From positions 1 through 39,396 of the forward strand of contig JAISHW010000117.1 of the NCBI GenBank assembly GCA_031262365.1: DNA of 39,396 nt. The letters run 5' to 3'. Under the pieces are notes generated by a model. That model worked only from the letters and a program-made list of their open reading frames with translations. It did not search any database and was not told the origin of the DNA. Shown piece by piece: positions 17,111 through 27,241 of the stretch. Each line of letters starts with the position of its first letter. Within the stretch, counting starts at the first letter, position 1. The stretch is from Lentimicrobiaceae bacterium. GTDB taxonomy: Bacteria; Bacteroidota; Bacteroidia; Bacteroidales; F082. A program made the translations under genes and the position numbers.

Positions 17111-17173
17111 GGCATGTTGTATTTTTTAGTTTGATACTTGTCAAAAAGGCAGCTGGACTTTTTGTTGTTTATG

Positions 17174-17791
17174 TCAGTTCGATATACTTGTAAAGTCAAA
17201 AATCAAGTGTTTTAGTGTTCCTATTCCTACGTGGTTAGATTCGTAAATTGTCTTTAAAAATTCATCGGATTTTAGATTTAAAACTTCAACATCTCTTTTG
17301 TCTTTTACCAATAACGAATTAATTCCTTTTACGGTTTCATCTGTTTTGCCTTCAAGTAAATAACCTATCAAACTTCCATTTTCGTACTTTCCGGAAACAA
17401 AATTATTTATTCCGGTATCAATATATCTGCGTTTTAATGCGGAATCATTTTGCTTCAAGTTTTTCGCTTCAAAGAAATACTCGTATTCATAAATTGAAAT
17501 AAATGATGTTAGTCTGAAATCTATTCTCGGAAATTTGTCAGCAAAGCCTTTTTCTTTGGGAATGTCTTTGGGAATGTCAGCTTCTACATTTGTTGATACT
17601 TTCCATTTCCGTCTTAACGGATTTTTGTTCATACACTTGTGTATTTCGGAAGAAATATCATTTTCATTCCAATCTAATTGTATCACTCTCTCGGTTAAAG
17701 AAGTTTGATACGCTTCGATGATTAATCGAAAACATTTTTGCTCAAAAGCCTTTTTATAACTGATTTTGTATGCCATTTCGTTAATCCTCAT
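17174..17791 (-). CDS. PD-(D/E)xK-like protein, candidate restriction endonuclease partner
   Basis: The 205-residue product shows a nuclease-like core: Asp91 in FPRIDFRL, then after two short strands Glu108-Ala-Lys110 in YFFEAKNLK. This is the D...ExK arrangement of PD-(D/E)xK nucleases, with the Asp and ExK 17 residues apart. No target-recognition domain is recognisable. The gene overlaps the end of the methyltransferase gene by 11 bp, so the two are translated together. A second ATG at 17776 (Met6) follows AGGA at a spacing of 8 and avoids the overlap, and could be the true start. Together the pair looks like a restriction-modification unit, but cleavage is inferred from one motif. It could instead be a nickase, a helper or an inactive relative. 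Confidence 0.65.
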   Translation of the reverse strand: MRINEMAYKISYKKAFEQKCFRLIIEAYQTSLTERVIQLDWNENDISSEIHKCMNKNPLRRKWKVSTNVEADIPKDIPKEKGFADKFPRIDFRLTSFISIYEYEYFFEAKNLKQNDSALKRRYIDTGINNFVSGKYENGSLIGYLLEGKTDETVKGINSLLVKDKRDVEVLNLKSDEFLKTIYESNHVGIGTLKHLIFDFTSISN

Positions 17792-20700
17792 TTAGAATTT
17801 CAAGAATTAACTCTTGGGCATCTTCTACTGCCATTGATTTTGACCAAAATCTACGTTGGTTCGGACGAATGATATAAATATCATCGCCTGTTTTATAATT
17901 CAGTTTCTTTCTGAAATAGATACTGCTTGATTTTTCTTCCCATAAATGTTGATCTATCTTTTTCAGCTCTTTATCAATATGTTCATTGGAAGTAGAAACA
18001 TCTTTTTTTACCTTTTCGTGAGAAAGTTTTATCATCATTAAAGGGGTAAACCGATTGACATTATAGATTGTGGCATTTACAAATAAATCTTGCCCGTCAA
18101 GAAAGTCGTTCATTTCTTCTGAAATGAATTTGGCATATTCTGAAATGTTTTTAATATTGGGAGGGAGATTAATTTCTTCTACATTTTTCTTTAATAGAGG
18201 GAGTGTGTACGAAACAAAATCTTCTACAACGAAACTTTCTATTTGTTTGAGCGATGATAATTTTCTATAAATATATTCGTCTATTTTTAGCTCCAACGTT
18301 TCAATGTTTTGTTCTCTGATTAAAATATTATCTACAATGTGCTTGTCATATAATTGAGATAATTTGTAGAAATCGTCTAACTCTAAGAACAATGGTAAAT
18401 TGTACAATTCATTTGGCTTTATTTCTTCTCGCTCTATTCCTATAGATGCAGAGGTGAGAAAGATGTAATAAAGAGCAAATTTTGAATTTAATAAACAAGT
18501 TATCCCTTTCAGTAATTTAGTATCAGTGTGATGTATTCCTAATACTTTACTGTTGAAAGAACAATCTTCGTTAAGATAAGATGCACAAATTTGCCAATTC
18601 GCTAATCCTTCTTTTACCAATATGTGAGGTGCTTTATACGCTCCCTTTGTTCCTGTTCGCCTAAACACATTGATTTGTGGTAAATTACCCGTAGAGGTTT
18701 TATAGTACTTGGCATAAATCTTTTTTGAATCTTCTGTTAATCCACCATTTAATTCAGAGAAAGATGATGATGAAAATCGCTCTATTGATTGTGGTTTTAT
18801 ATATATTTTGGGAATAGTATTGTCCGTTATAGGCTTCTTTGTTGATTTATCTAGAAATTGAAGACCAAGCCCTTTTACAAAACTCTTTTGAGAAAGCAAA
18901 CTGTCCATTTGTTCTTCTGTAAGGGATTTTATCAACTCCCAATCATTCATTCCACCCCACATTGCGACTTTCCAAATTTTTGTGTCGGGTTTCCGACATT
19001 CTTCTCTTGGTAGATATTTTAGGTCGGTGAAGTCAATACACAATCCCTCTATCACATTGGATTTTATGTATGTTTTCGGAGCGTAATAAGCGATTTTATC
19101 ATTTATTTTTTTCGGTTGCTCTTTTTGGTAAAATACAATGCTTATCGGTCCGGTTGCATCTCCAAATAATTGCCCTCCGAAATTTTTCTTTGCGTTGCGA
19201 AGAATAGAAAAGTTGAAAACCTTTTCCACATAGCAATCATTGAACAACCATTTTCTGAAATTTTGATAAGTTCCGCCTGTGTTTGTTAATACTTTGGTGT
19301 TAAAAATCAAAGCAATTTCACCATTTGGAGCAAATGTTGTGGCTTTATGCAAAAATGGCAAAACCATTTCTTTTGCAAAACCATATTCATCACAATAATT
19401 GCGGATAGATTCTAACAAATCGGTTGTGCCGAATGGTGGATTTCCAACTACCAAATCAAATTCAATAGCTTCAATATCTTTGTTTTGCTTTATTGTATCT
19501 CTACAAAATAAATTTCCGCCTTGAGCTTTTAATGATTTATCATTAGGATTATTGATCAGATTGGGTAAACGATGTTTTTCCGTTTGCCATAACGTTTTTG
19601 GGTCTAAACTATCGACCAATGCCAAATATAAACTAAATGCAGCTACTTTTATGGCTTGAGCGTGTAACTCGATTCCAAAAATGTTGTCAGTCAATAATTT
19701 TTTCAACTTGTCAAAATCAGTCAATTTTTCTTTGTGTTGGTTTTCATAACGTTTTACCAAACGCTTGAAACTTTGTACCAAGAAAATTCCCGAACCACAA
19801 CTTGGGTCTAATATTTTGACATTGTATTTTTTATCTGTTTTATTGACTGGTAATTTTTCATTCAGGATAAACTCAACCAACGCCGGAGGGGTATAGTATG
19901 TTCCCGTTTTTTTCTTTAATTCGGGGTCGGTTTTGAATAAGAAATTTTCATAAATTTCACTTAATAATTCAATCTGAATGATACTAAAATCAAACAAACG
20001 CCAATTTTCAAATAGTTGGGTTTGCGTTGTATTATCGTTACCGCTTATGAAACATTTTTTTATGAGTTGAAGCTGGTCAGCAGATATTTTTTCTGTAACG
20101 GTATTATTCGCATTTCTTTCTAATGTAAAAACATTCCCGTTAAAGTCGTCTTCCAATCGCTTATACAATTTGTAAGTAGCTTCTACATCATTTAAAATAT
20201 CAAAATAAGATTTTGTTCCTTTTTTGATTTGATCGTATAATTTTTCGTCCGTAGCACCTCTGTCTTCTAAATATAAGAGGAATAGTGAACGAAGAATAAT
20301 CTTATGAATAAACTCTATTTCAAGACCTTGCTGTTCGAGTTGGTTGGCAGTATTTACTAAACTTTCCACCAGATATTTATCAACTCTGCGTTGCAGTTTT
20401 ATTTTATCTCTGATAAATTGGGCTTCTTGCAAAGTCCAAACAATACCCGAGTCAATTGCGATTCGAGAAAAAAGATTATTAAGTTCTTCAAGTTGTTCTT
20501 TGTCCGAAAACTGATACACTTTTATTTCAACGTTTTGAAGTTCCTTTTCGTAATTACAATTTTCTTTGGTTTTAATAAGAGGTTTTTCGGAACAATTGTA
20601 AATGCGAATTTCCGTGTCGGAATAAACGTATAAGAACAAGACTTTTTTATAGTTCCAAACTTTTTTGTGAATATCCGCTATGTTCTGTAAAGTCTTATCA

Positions 20701-20900
20701 TCAAAAGATTTTACCTCTTTCAAAAATACGGCAGGAAAACTGTTTCCGCTTTCGTCTGTATTGAAGTAAACGGCATCAACTCCAAATTCACGAACTTGGT
20801 CAAACACAAAAGATTCACTTTCTAAGGGTTCTTCACCCTCAAAATTTACTGATTTAGCTCTGTCTAAGCCAATTAATTCTATTACTTCTTGACCTGTCAT
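17781..20900 (-). CDS. Eco57I-type N6-adenine DNA methyltransferase, type IIG-like
   Basis: The 1039-residue product has an N-terminal domain (about 1-150), a helical region (about 160-330) and a gamma-class DNA methyltransferase core. The core has motif I DPSCGSG at Asp365 and catalytic motif IV NPPF at 487-490. A long C-terminal part (about 620-1039) is likely the target-recognition and helical region. The phrase KKKTGTYYTPPALVEFI before motif I is typical of N6-adenine methylases of type I and IIG systems. The N-terminal domain includes Asp42 and Glu62-Val-Lys64, which could be read as a D...ExK nuclease, but the spacing and context are not convincing. With the overlapping PD-(D/E)xK gene it forms a two-gene accessory unit. 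CpG is sparse here compared with neighbouring genes, suggesting acquisition by transfer. Confidence 0.88.
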   Translation of the reverse strand: MTGQEVIELIGLDRAKSVNFEGEEPLESESFVFDQVREFGVDAVYFNTDESGNSFPAVFLKEVKSFDDKTLQNIADIHKKVWNYKKVLFLYVYSDTEIRIYNCSEKPLIKTKENCNYEKELQNVEIKVYQFSDKEQLEELNNLFSRIAIDSGIVWTLQEAQFIRDKIKLQRRVDKYLVESLVNTANQLEQQGLEIEFIHKIILRSLFLLYLEDRGATDEKLYDQIKKGTKSYFDILNDVEATYKLYKRLEDDFNGNVFTLERNANNTVTEKISADQLQLIKKCFISGNDNTTQTQLFENWRLFDFSIIQIELLSEIYENFLFKTDPELKKKTGTYYTPPALVEFILNEKLPVNKTDKKYNVKILDPSCGSGIFLVQSFKRLVKRYENQHKEKLTDFDKLKKLLTDNIFGIELHAQAIKVAAFSLYLALVDSLDPKTLWQTEKHRLPNLINNPNDKSLKAQGGNLFCRDTIKQNKDIEAIEFDLVVGNPPFGTTDLLESIRNYCDEYGFAKEMVLPFLHKATTFAPNGEIALIFNTKVLTNTGGTYQNFRKWLFNDCYVEKVFNFSILRNAKKNFGGQLFGDATGPISIVFYQKEQPKKINDKIAYYAPKTYIKSNVIEGLCIDFTDLKYLPREECRKPDTKIWKVAMWGGMNDWELIKSLTEEQMDSLLSQKSFVKGLGLQFLDKSTKKPITDNTIPKIYIKPQSIERFSSSSFSELNGGLTEDSKKIYAKYYKTSTGNLPQINVFRRTGTKGAYKAPHILVKEGLANWQICASYLNEDCSFNSKVLGIHHTDTKLLKGITCLLNSKFALYYIFLTSASIGIEREEIKPNELYNLPLFLELDDFYKLSQLYDKHIVDNILIREQNIETLELKIDEYIYRKLSSLKQIESFVVEDFVSYTLPLLKKNVEEINLPPNIKNISEYAKFISEEMNDFLDGQDLFVNATIYNVNRFTPLMMIKLSHEKVKKDVSTSNEHIDKELKKIDQHLWEEKSSSIYFRKKLNYKTGDDIYIIRPNQRRFWSKSMAVEDAQELILEILNED

Positions 20901-21348
20901 AACCTGCTTTGTGACACAGTATAAAATTTTCGACCAAATTACAAATTTTCAGCTTTAAAGTAAACAAGTTGAGTGGAATTATTTCCCCGATTTTCTTCTG
21001 TTGTCCGTTCTTAGCATAACATTTGGTAGTTGTCATCCGAAGTTTTTCCCCCTAAATACCAAGGTGTGATCGCTTTACATTGCTGAAATGTCAAACTCTT
21101 TTTTACAAACGATACATTTTTTTGTCGTTCGTAAACTTTTTATTTCATTGTGTCGGTAAATGCACGAATGGAAAGATGTCGTTCATCGCTTGTCAAAATG
21201 CTCGTTTTTTTCTGTACGTTGGTGTTAGTACGGTTGTTTGTTAGCCTTGCTGCTAAAAATTCGTTTACAATAATACAAAAAAAACGTTTTCGGTTTGATG
21301 AGTTCTTTTAAGAGGCGAAAACGTTTTTTTGAAATTTATTTCGAATGA
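20901..21348. other. Intergenic region between secA and the methyltransferase gene
   Basis: This 448-bp gap contains no convincing gene; the short frames on both strands lack family resemblance. It holds the secA terminator at its right end (21279-21329) and a weaker hairpin, TTTACAAACGA (21102-21112) pairing with TCGTTCGTAAA (21125-21135), with one mismatch and a following T-rich run. I see no tRNA, integrase, or direct repeats that would mark an insertion boundary of the restriction-modification pair. Confidence 0.5.
21279..21329 (-). terminator. Terminator of secA
   Basis: AAAAAACGTTTTCG (21279-21292) and CGAAAACGTTTTTT (21316-21329) form a 14-bp perfect inverted repeat with a 23-nt loop. 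On the minus strand it lies just after the secA stop and runs into a T tract. Each arm is itself nearly palindromic around AAAACGTTTT. Confidence 0.7.
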
Positions 21349-24300
21349 TTATTCGTGCTGCATTTTGCCGTGACAGCTTTTGTATTTTTTGCCGCTGCCA
21401 CATGGACAAGGTTCGTTGCGTCCAATTTTCTTTTCGACAACAATCGGTTGTGTAACTTCGTGCGATTGTGTGTTGCTATGCGCTTGCGAAAGCAAATCGT
21501 TGCGTTCTTCTTTCAGTCGCGAACGGTCTAAACCACGTGTGCGTTTCGCTTCTTTTACATTTTGTGGATCCTGAACCGGAATATCAGCACGCATCAAAAA
21601 AGAGATAACTTCTTTGTTGATTTTCTGAATCATGGTTTTGAACAATTCAAACGATTCGAATTTGTAAATCAAAAGTGGGTCTTTTTGTTCGTAAGAAGCG
21701 TTTTGAACCGATTGTTTCAGTTCGTCGAGTTCGCGCAAATGTTCTTTCCACGAATCGTCAATAAGTCCCAATGAGATGCTTTTTTCGATCGAAAGAATGA
21801 CTTCGCGGGCACCGTTTTCGACTGCTTTTTTTAGGTTTACGATGACTTGCATGCCGCGTCTGCCATCGGTAATAGGAATAGCAATATTTTCGAATTGCGT
21901 TTGACGTTCGTAAACATCTTTAATGATCGGCATCGTTTTTTCGCCTATACGTTTCGATTTATCGCGATAAGCTGTAATAGCACGTTCAAAAACTTTTTCG
22001 CTTAATGTGTCAATATTTTCTTTTTCAAAAGTTTGTGGGTCAAACGGCACGTCGATTCCCATCGAACTGATGAGTGCTAAGCGGAATCCATCGAAATCGC
22101 GCATGTCGTGATATTGTTCAACGATATTTTCGCCCATGTCGTACATCATGTTATTGATGTCGATCGATAGGCGTTCGCCAAATAGTGCGTGTTTACGTTT
22201 TTTATAAATGACCTCGCGTTGTGCGTTCATCACGTCGTCATATTCGAGCAAACGTTTACGCACGCCAAAATTATTTTCTTCGACTTTCTTTTGAGCTCTT
22301 TCGATCGATTTGGTAATCATCGAGTGCTGAATCATTTCACCGTCTTTCAAGCCCATTCGATCCATCAGTCCGGCGATACGCGCCGATCCGAACATGCGCA
22401 TGAGATCGTCTTCGAGCGAAACAAAAAACTGCGAACTACCAGGGTCGCCTTGCCGTCCCGAACGTCCGCGTAACTGACGGTCGACGCGACGCGATTCGTG
22501 GCGTTCTGTTCCGATGATAGCCAAACCTCCGGCTTCTTTCACGCCTTCGCCAAGTTTGATATCGGTACCGCGACCGGCCATATTGGTTGCTATGGTTACT
22601 GTTCCGGCTTGTCCGGCTTCGCGAACAATTTGTGCTTCTTTAAAGTGTAATTTGGCATTCAATACGTTATGCGTAATGCCGCGAACTTTGAGCATACGAC
22701 TCAAAAGTTCAGATGTTTCGACAGAAGTTGTCCCCACCAAAACAGGGCGTTTTTGGTCGACTAACACACCGATTTCGTTGATAACGGCGTTGAATTTTTC
22801 GCGTTTTGTTTTGTAAACCATGTCTTCGCGATCATCGCGTTTGATTGGTCTGTTTGTCGGAATGACAACTACATCGAGTTTGTAAATATTCCAAAATTCG
22901 CCGGCTTCCGTTTCAGCTGTTCCGGTCATACCCGCCAATTTGCTGTACATTCGGAAATAGTTTTGCAGTGTAATTGTAGCATAGGTTTGTGTGGCAGCTT
23001 CAACTTTGACGTTTTCTTTAGCTTCGATGGCTTGGTGTAAGCCGTCGGAATAACGGCGACCTTCCATGATACGTCCCGTTTGTTCGTCGACAATTTTTAT
23101 TTTGTTTTCGATGATTACATATTCAACGTCTTTTTCGAAAAGTGTATAGGCTTTCAGAAGTTGATGCACGGTGTGTAAACGCGTTGATTTGATAGATAAA
23201 TCTTGAATCAGTTCGTCGCGACGTTGTTGCATAGCTTCTTCCGAAAGTTGTTGTTTTTCTAATTCGGCTATTTCCGAACCGATATCGGGAAGAATAAAAA
23301 ACGATGGGTCTTTATAAGATTCTGTTAATAAGTCGATTCCTTTTTCTGTTAAGTCAACTGAGTTGTTTTTTTCGTCGATAACGAAATAAAGTTCGTCGTC
23401 GATAAAAGGCATGTTTTTTTGTTGTTCTTGCAGGTAGAAGCTTTCGGTTTTTTGTAACAAGGAGCGCATGCCTTCTTCGCTCAAAAACTTGATTAAAGCG
23501 GAGTTTTTAGGCAAACCTCTGAAAGCACGGAAAAGTTGATCGCCACCGTTTCGTGTTTCTTCCGATGTGCGATTTTCTTTTTGAAGTATTTTTTTTGCTT
23601 CGGCTAAGAGTTTGCTTACAAGTGTTTTTTGTGCGTTGTAAAGTTTTACAACGTCAGGCTTCAGTTCGTCGAAATCTTGGTGATCGCCACGTGGCGTAGG
23701 TCCGCTGATGATGAGAGGGGTACGTGCGTCGTCAATCAAAACGGAGTCAACTTCATCGACAATAGCATAGTGATGTTTACGCTGTACTAATTCTTCGGGA
23801 TTTCCGGTCATGTTGTCGCGCAAATAATCGAAACCAAATTCGTTGTTTGTTCCGAAAGTAATATCGGCTAAGTAGGCGTTTCGACGTGCTGCTGAATTGG
23901 GTTCGTGTTTATCAATACAATCGACTGTAAGTCCTAAAAATTCATAAATAGGTCCCATCCATTCCGAGTCGCGTTTTGCCAAATAATCGTTCACGGTTAC
24001 AATGTGAACACCTTTTCCGGCTAAGGCATTCAGATAAACAGGAAGTGTGGCGACAAGTGTTTTTCCTTCGCCGGTTGCCATTTCGGCAATTTTTCCTTCG
24101 TGTAAAACTGTTCCGCCGATAAGCTGTACGTCGTAATGCACCATATCCCACGTGATGACGTTTCCGCCGGCAGTCCAACTGTGGTTGAAAATGGCTTTGT
24201 CGTGGTTGATGTTGACGTAATCGCGCGTAGCAGCCAAATCGCGGTCGAGTTTAGATGCCGTTACTTCAACGGTTTCGTTTTCTTTGAAGCGTCGTGCTGT

Positions 24301-24651
24301 TTCTTTAATTACCGAAAAAGCTTCGGGGAGTATTTCGTTGAGGACTTTTTCTGTTTTTTCGTATTGTTCTTTCTCGAGTTTGTCGATTTGCTGATAGATT
24401 TTTTCTTTTTCCGAAGCATCCATGTCAGGGTTGGCTTCGACTTCTTCTTTCAGTTTGGCGATTTCTTCTGTTTCGAAAGCTATTTTTTCGGCAATACGCT
24501 GTTTAAATTCGTTTGTCTTGTTTCGAAGTGTGTCGTTATCGAGTTTTTTGATTTCTTCGTATGTAGTAAGTGTTTTTTTGAGGATAGGCTCAATGGCTTT
24601 CATGTCGCGCGAGGCTTTGTCGCCAAATAATTTCTTAAAAAGTCCGAACAT
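21349..24651 (-). CDS. secA: Preprotein translocase ATPase SecA
   Basis: The 1100-residue product is the motor ATPase of the Sec pathway, acting at the inner membrane with SecYEG. Walker A is ATGEGKT (192-198). The DEAD motif region reads [19 protein letters not shown], and helicase-like motifs include [11 protein letters not shown] and [13 protein letters not shown]. The C-terminus ends in the zinc-binding SEC-C motif (Cys1082, Cys1084, Cys1093, His1094 in [14 protein letters not shown]), used for SecB and lipid contact. The protein is longer than Escherichia coli SecA (901 residues), as is normal in Bacteroidota, because of insertions around residues 60-100 and 340-470. It has its own promoter and terminator and therefore appears monocistronic. 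Confidence 0.98.
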   Translation of the reverse strand: MFGLFKKLFGDKASRDMKAIEPILKKTLTTYEEIKKLDNDTLRNKTNEFKQRIAEKIAFETEEIAKLKEEVEANPDMDASEKEKIYQQIDKLEKEQYEKTEKVLNEILPEAFSVIKETARRFKENETVEVTASKLDRDLAATRDYVNINHDKAIFNHSWTAGGNVITWDMVHYDVQLIGGTVLHEGKIAEMATGEGKTLVATLPVYLNALAGKGVHIVTVNDYLAKRDSEWMGPIYEFLGLTVDCIDKHEPNSAARRNAYLADITFGTNNEFGFDYLRDNMTGNPEELVQRKHHYAIVDEVDSVLIDDARTPLIISGPTPRGDHQDFDELKPDVVKLYNAQKTLVSKLLAEAKKILQKENRTSEETRNGGDQLFRAFRGLPKNSALIKFLSEEGMRSLLQKTESFYLQEQQKNMPFIDDELYFVIDEKNNSVDLTEKGIDLLTESYKDPSFFILPDIGSEIAELEKQQLSEEAMQQRRDELIQDLSIKSTRLHTVHQLLKAYTLFEKDVEYVIIENKIKIVDEQTGRIMEGRRYSDGLHQAIEAKENVKVEAATQTYATITLQNYFRMYSKLAGMTGTAETEAGEFWNIYKLDVVVIPTNRPIKRDDREDMVYKTKREKFNAVINEIGVLVDQKRPVLVGTTSVETSELLSRMLKVRGITHNVLNAKLHFKEAQIVREAGQAGTVTIATNMAGRGTDIKLGEGVKEAGGLAIIGTERHESRRVDRQLRGRSGRQGDPGSSQFFVSLEDDLMRMFGSARIAGLMDRMGLKDGEMIQHSMITKSIERAQKKVEENNFGVRKRLLEYDDVMNAQREVIYKKRKHALFGERLSIDINNMMYDMGENIVEQYHDMRDFDGFRLALISSMGIDVPFDPQTFEKENIDTLSEKVFERAITAYRDKSKRIGEKTMPIIKDVYERQTQFENIAIPITDGRRGMQVIVNLKKAVENGAREVILSIEKSISLGLIDDSWKEHLRELDELKQSVQNASYEQKDPLLIYKFESFELFKTMIQKINKEVISFLMRADIPVQDPQNVKEAKRTRGLDRSRLKEERNDLLSQAHSNTQSHEVTQPIVVEKKIGRNEPCPCGSGKKYKSCHGKMQHE

Positions 24652-24721
24652 ATATGATGCGAATTAAATTTCGTTTATTTCCACAATGGAAAACAAGATG
24701 CTATTAGTGGATTTAGTCGTG

Positions 24722-24755
24722 CAAATTTAATGCAAATAAGGTCGTGAATGACAAA
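24722..24755 (-). promoter_or_regulatory. Bacteroidota-type promoter of secA
   Basis: On the minus strand TTTG (24752-24755) is followed after 22 nt by TAAATTTG (24722-24729), a full match to the -7 consensus TAnnTTTG. The -7 box lies 70 bp upstream of the secA start codon, leaving an AT-rich leader of about 60 nt. Confidence 0.6.
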
Positions 24756-24889
24756 TTGACTTAGTTTATTCATTGACAAAAAATACTATTTTTTGAAAAT
24801 GCTATTTTTCACGAACCCTTGATAAGATAAAAGGTTTAACCAAAGAAACGTTTGTTAAGTAAAAATTAACTACTAAAAAACGGGTAACT

Positions 24890-25465
24890 TTAAAACCGAA
24901 ACCATTCCGATTCTAATGTGTTTTTGCGTTTTGGACAAGGATCTTTTATCACTTTAAATTCGATGTTAGTATCCGAAAAGTCAACCAAATAAGAGCCTTT
25001 TGTAAGACCGCAGACGGCATCTGTATCATCGCTCGAAAAAATGATTTTGAAATCGGAAAGCGTAAAGGTGCCTCTTATCGGGTTGGAGGTTTCGACTGAT
25101 GAAAAATCAATGCTGTAACTATTGCCGCTAATCGTTAGCATGGATCCCGAATGAATGCTTACCCAAGTGCCTTCGAGCGTTGTTTTGTCAGAAAAAATAT
25201 TCACATTTTCTTCAACGATTTCGGACTCTTTGGTTGCGTTATTGTTTTTGTTTTCAGACTTGTCAACTGTGTTTTGGGCAATAGGAGTTTGTGTTGTTGT
25301 AGTTATGGATTTTTCTTTATTATGATAATTGATATAAAAATACGCAATAAATAAGCTGACAATCAGTAAGATAAATAATCCGATAATCAGATTTAAAGCA
25401 CCGTTTCCTTTACTTTTTTGGGAAGATGTCCTTTCCTTTTTTGTAGTCTTTTTTTGTTTTGCCAT
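24890..25465 (-). CDS. Membrane-anchored protein with a lipocalin-like C-terminal domain
   Basis: The 191-residue product begins with a basic stretch rich in Lys and Thr (1-22), then one transmembrane helix (about 24-46, NLIIGLFILLIVSLFIAYF). A low-complexity linker (about 50-90) and a beta-rich C-terminal domain (about 97-191) follow. The domain begins LEGTWVSIHSGSMLTISGNS, the opening seen in small lipocalin-like or META-like domains of Bacteroidota, and contains two Cys (near 147 and 178) that could pair. The domain would face the periplasm. Its ligand is unknown. It sits between secA and the divergent guaA and has its own promoter candidate. Confidence 0.7.
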   Translation of the reverse strand: MAKQKKTTKKERTSSQKSKGNGALNLIIGLFILLIVSLFIAYFYINYHNKEKSITTTTQTPIAQNTVDKSENKNNNATKESEIVEENVNIFSDKTTLEGTWVSIHSGSMLTISGNSYSIDFSSVETSNPIRGTFTLSDFKIIFSSDDTDAVCGLTKGSYLVDFSDTNIEFKVIKDPCPKRKNTLESEWFRF

Positions 25466-25520
25466 TACAAATGGTATTTTGATTTGTAAATAGTTTTAAA
25501 ATTGTTCTTTAAAATCAAAG

Positions 25521-25553
25521 CAAAGGTTGTAAAAACAATTGGAATCCGGCAAA
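25521..25553 (-). promoter_or_regulatory. Promoter candidate for the anchored lipocalin-like protein
   Basis: On the minus strand TTTG (25550-25553) is followed after 21 nt by AACCTTTG (25521-25528), matching TAnnTTTG at five of the six fixed positions. The spacing fits the Bacteroidota pattern; the first base of the -7 box does not. Confidence 0.4.
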
Positions 25554-25643
25554 CTTTTTTTTGGAAATTATCGTTGCATAGATAATGTTAACAAAGATTT
25601 GCTTTTGTTGGCAGATGGATCGTTAAAGTTTTTATTTTTAAGT

Positions 25644-25651
25644 TAAATTTG
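25644..25651 (+). promoter_or_regulatory. -7 promoter element of guaA
   Basis: TAAATTTG matches the Bacteroidota -7 consensus and lies 34 bp before the guaA start codon. The same octamer serves as the secA box. The expected TTTG at 19-22 nt upstream is not clear, so only the -7 box is called. No purine riboswitch fold is apparent in the short leader. Confidence 0.45.
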
Positions 25652-25684
25652 CAATCTTGTTACACATAGCAAACAAGGTCGTTT

Positions 25685-27214
25685 ATGCAGGAAACAATTT
25701 TAATTCTTGATTTTGGTTCGCAATATACGCAGTTGATAGCCAGACGTGTTCGCGAACTTCACGTGTATTGTGAAATCCATCCGTTTAATCATTTTCCAGA
25801 AATAACGCCTAACATAAAAGGTGTAATTCTTTCCGGAAGTCCCTTTTCGGTTCGCGATGCTGGATCGCCGGTACCCGATCTGAGCGCAATAAAAGGAAAA
25901 TTGCCGCTTTTAGGTGTTTGTTATGGAGCTCAGTTTCTGGCTGTTTCGCAAGGTGGAACGGTAGAAGCAAGTAAAATTCGTGAATATGGTCGCGCAAATT
26001 TGAATTTTGTCGATAGCGAATCGCCGCTTTTAAATGGAATTAATGAAGGTTCGCAAGTTTGGATGTCGCATGGCGACACGATTTTATCGATTCCAAAAAG
26101 TTTCAAAAAGATAGCCTCAACACACGATGTTGCTTTTGCCGGATACCAAATCGAAAACGAAGATACTTATGCCATACAGTTTCACCCGGAAGTCTACCAT
26201 TCGACAGACGGATTAACCTTGTTGCGCAATTTTGTTGTCGGAGTTTGCCGATGCAAACAAACATGGACACCGAACTCGTTTATCGAAACAAGTGTTGCCG
26301 CATTGCGCGAAAAATTAGGCACCGACAAAGTAGTGTTAGGATTGAGTGGGGGAGTCGATTCGTCGGTAGCAGCAATGTTGTTGCACAAAACAATCGGGAA
26401 AAATCTGTATTGTATTTTTGTTGATAACGGCTTGCTTCGAAAAAATGAATTCGAAAAAGTAATAGATTCGTACCTGAGTTTAGGATTAAATGTCAAAGGT
26501 GTCGATGCAAAAAATCAGTTTTTGACAAAATTGGCTGGAATTACCGATCCCGAAACAAAACGCAAAATAATCGGCAACACATTTATCGATATTTTTGACG
26601 AAGAAGCGCGATTGATCGAAAATGTAAAATGGTTGGCTCAAGGAACAATTTATCCTGATGTAATCGAATCGATCTCGGTCAAAGGTCCATCGGCAACCAT
26701 CAAATCGCATCATAACGTAGGTGGCTTGCCCGATTTTATGAAATTGAAAGTTGTAGAACCGCTGAACACCTTATTTAAAGATGAAGTGCGTGTTATCGGA
26801 AGAGAATTAGGAATTCCATCGTTCATTATCGATCGGCATCCTTTTCCCGGTCCCGGATTAGGAATCCGTATTTTAGGTGATATCACATCCGAAAAAGTGC
26901 GCATCTTGCAAGAAGTCGATGAAATTTATATCGAAGGATTACAGGCTCACGGACTTTATGACAAAGTATGGCAAGCAGGAGCAATATTACTTCCGGTACA
27001 ATCGGTAGGTGTGATGGGAGACGAACGTACTTATGAAAATGTTGTAGCTTTGAGAGCCGTTAACTCAACCGACGGAATGACAGCTGATTGGTCGCATCTT
27101 CCGTATGCGTTTTTGGCAAAAATTTCGAACGAAATCATAAACAAAGTAAAAGGAGTTAACAGAGTGGTTTACGATATCAGTTCAAAACCGCCGGCAACCA
27201 TCGAATGGGAATAA
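25685..27214 (+). CDS. guaA: GMP synthase (glutamine-hydrolysing)
   Basis: The 509-residue product converts XMP to GMP with ATP and glutamine. The N-terminal class I glutamine amidotransferase domain has Cys79 in GVCYGAQ, with His167 and Glu169 in FHPEV completing the triad. The ATP-pyrophosphatase domain has the P-loop SGGVDSS (221-227). The C-terminal dimerisation domain contains [16 protein letters not shown] and ends [11 protein letters not shown], as in intact enzymes. The length fits the family. The following gene starts 27 bp downstream on the same strand, so the LysM gene may be cotranscribed. Confidence 0.98.
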   Translation: MQETILILDFGSQYTQLIARRVRELHVYCEIHPFNHFPEITPNIKGVILSGSPFSVRDAGSPVPDLSAIKGKLPLLGVCYGAQFLAVSQGGTVEASKIREYGRANLNFVDSESPLLNGINEGSQVWMSHGDTILSIPKSFKKIASTHDVAFAGYQIENEDTYAIQFHPEVYHSTDGLTLLRNFVVGVCRCKQTWTPNSFIETSVAALREKLGTDKVVLGLSGGVDSSVAAMLLHKTIGKNLYCIFVDNGLLRKNEFEKVIDSYLSLGLNVKGVDAKNQFLTKLAGITDPETKRKIIGNTFIDIFDEEARLIENVKWLAQGTIYPDVIESISVKGPSATIKSHHNVGGLPDFMKLKVVEPLNTLFKDEVRVIGRELGIPSFIIDRHPFPGPGLGIRILGDITSEKVRILQEVDEIYIEGLQAHGLYDKVWQAGAILLPVQSVGVMGDERTYENVVALRAVNSTDGMTADWSHLPYAFLAKISNEIINKVKGVNRVVYDISSKPPATIEWE

Positions 27215-27241
27215 TTTTTTAAATTACACAAAATAAAGCGT

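Noticed and set aside
20709-20777. D...ExK-like residues (Asp42, Glu62, Lys64) in the methylase N-terminus as an internal nuclease
   Set aside because: The segment resembles a non-catalytic N-terminal domain of related methylases and the surrounding strands do not fit well; kept as a weak alternative only.
24136-24630. Long plus-strand frame of 164 codons inside secA
   Set aside because: It lies antisense to conserved SecA sequence, is dominated by Phe and Cys, and has no family resemblance; it is a shadow.
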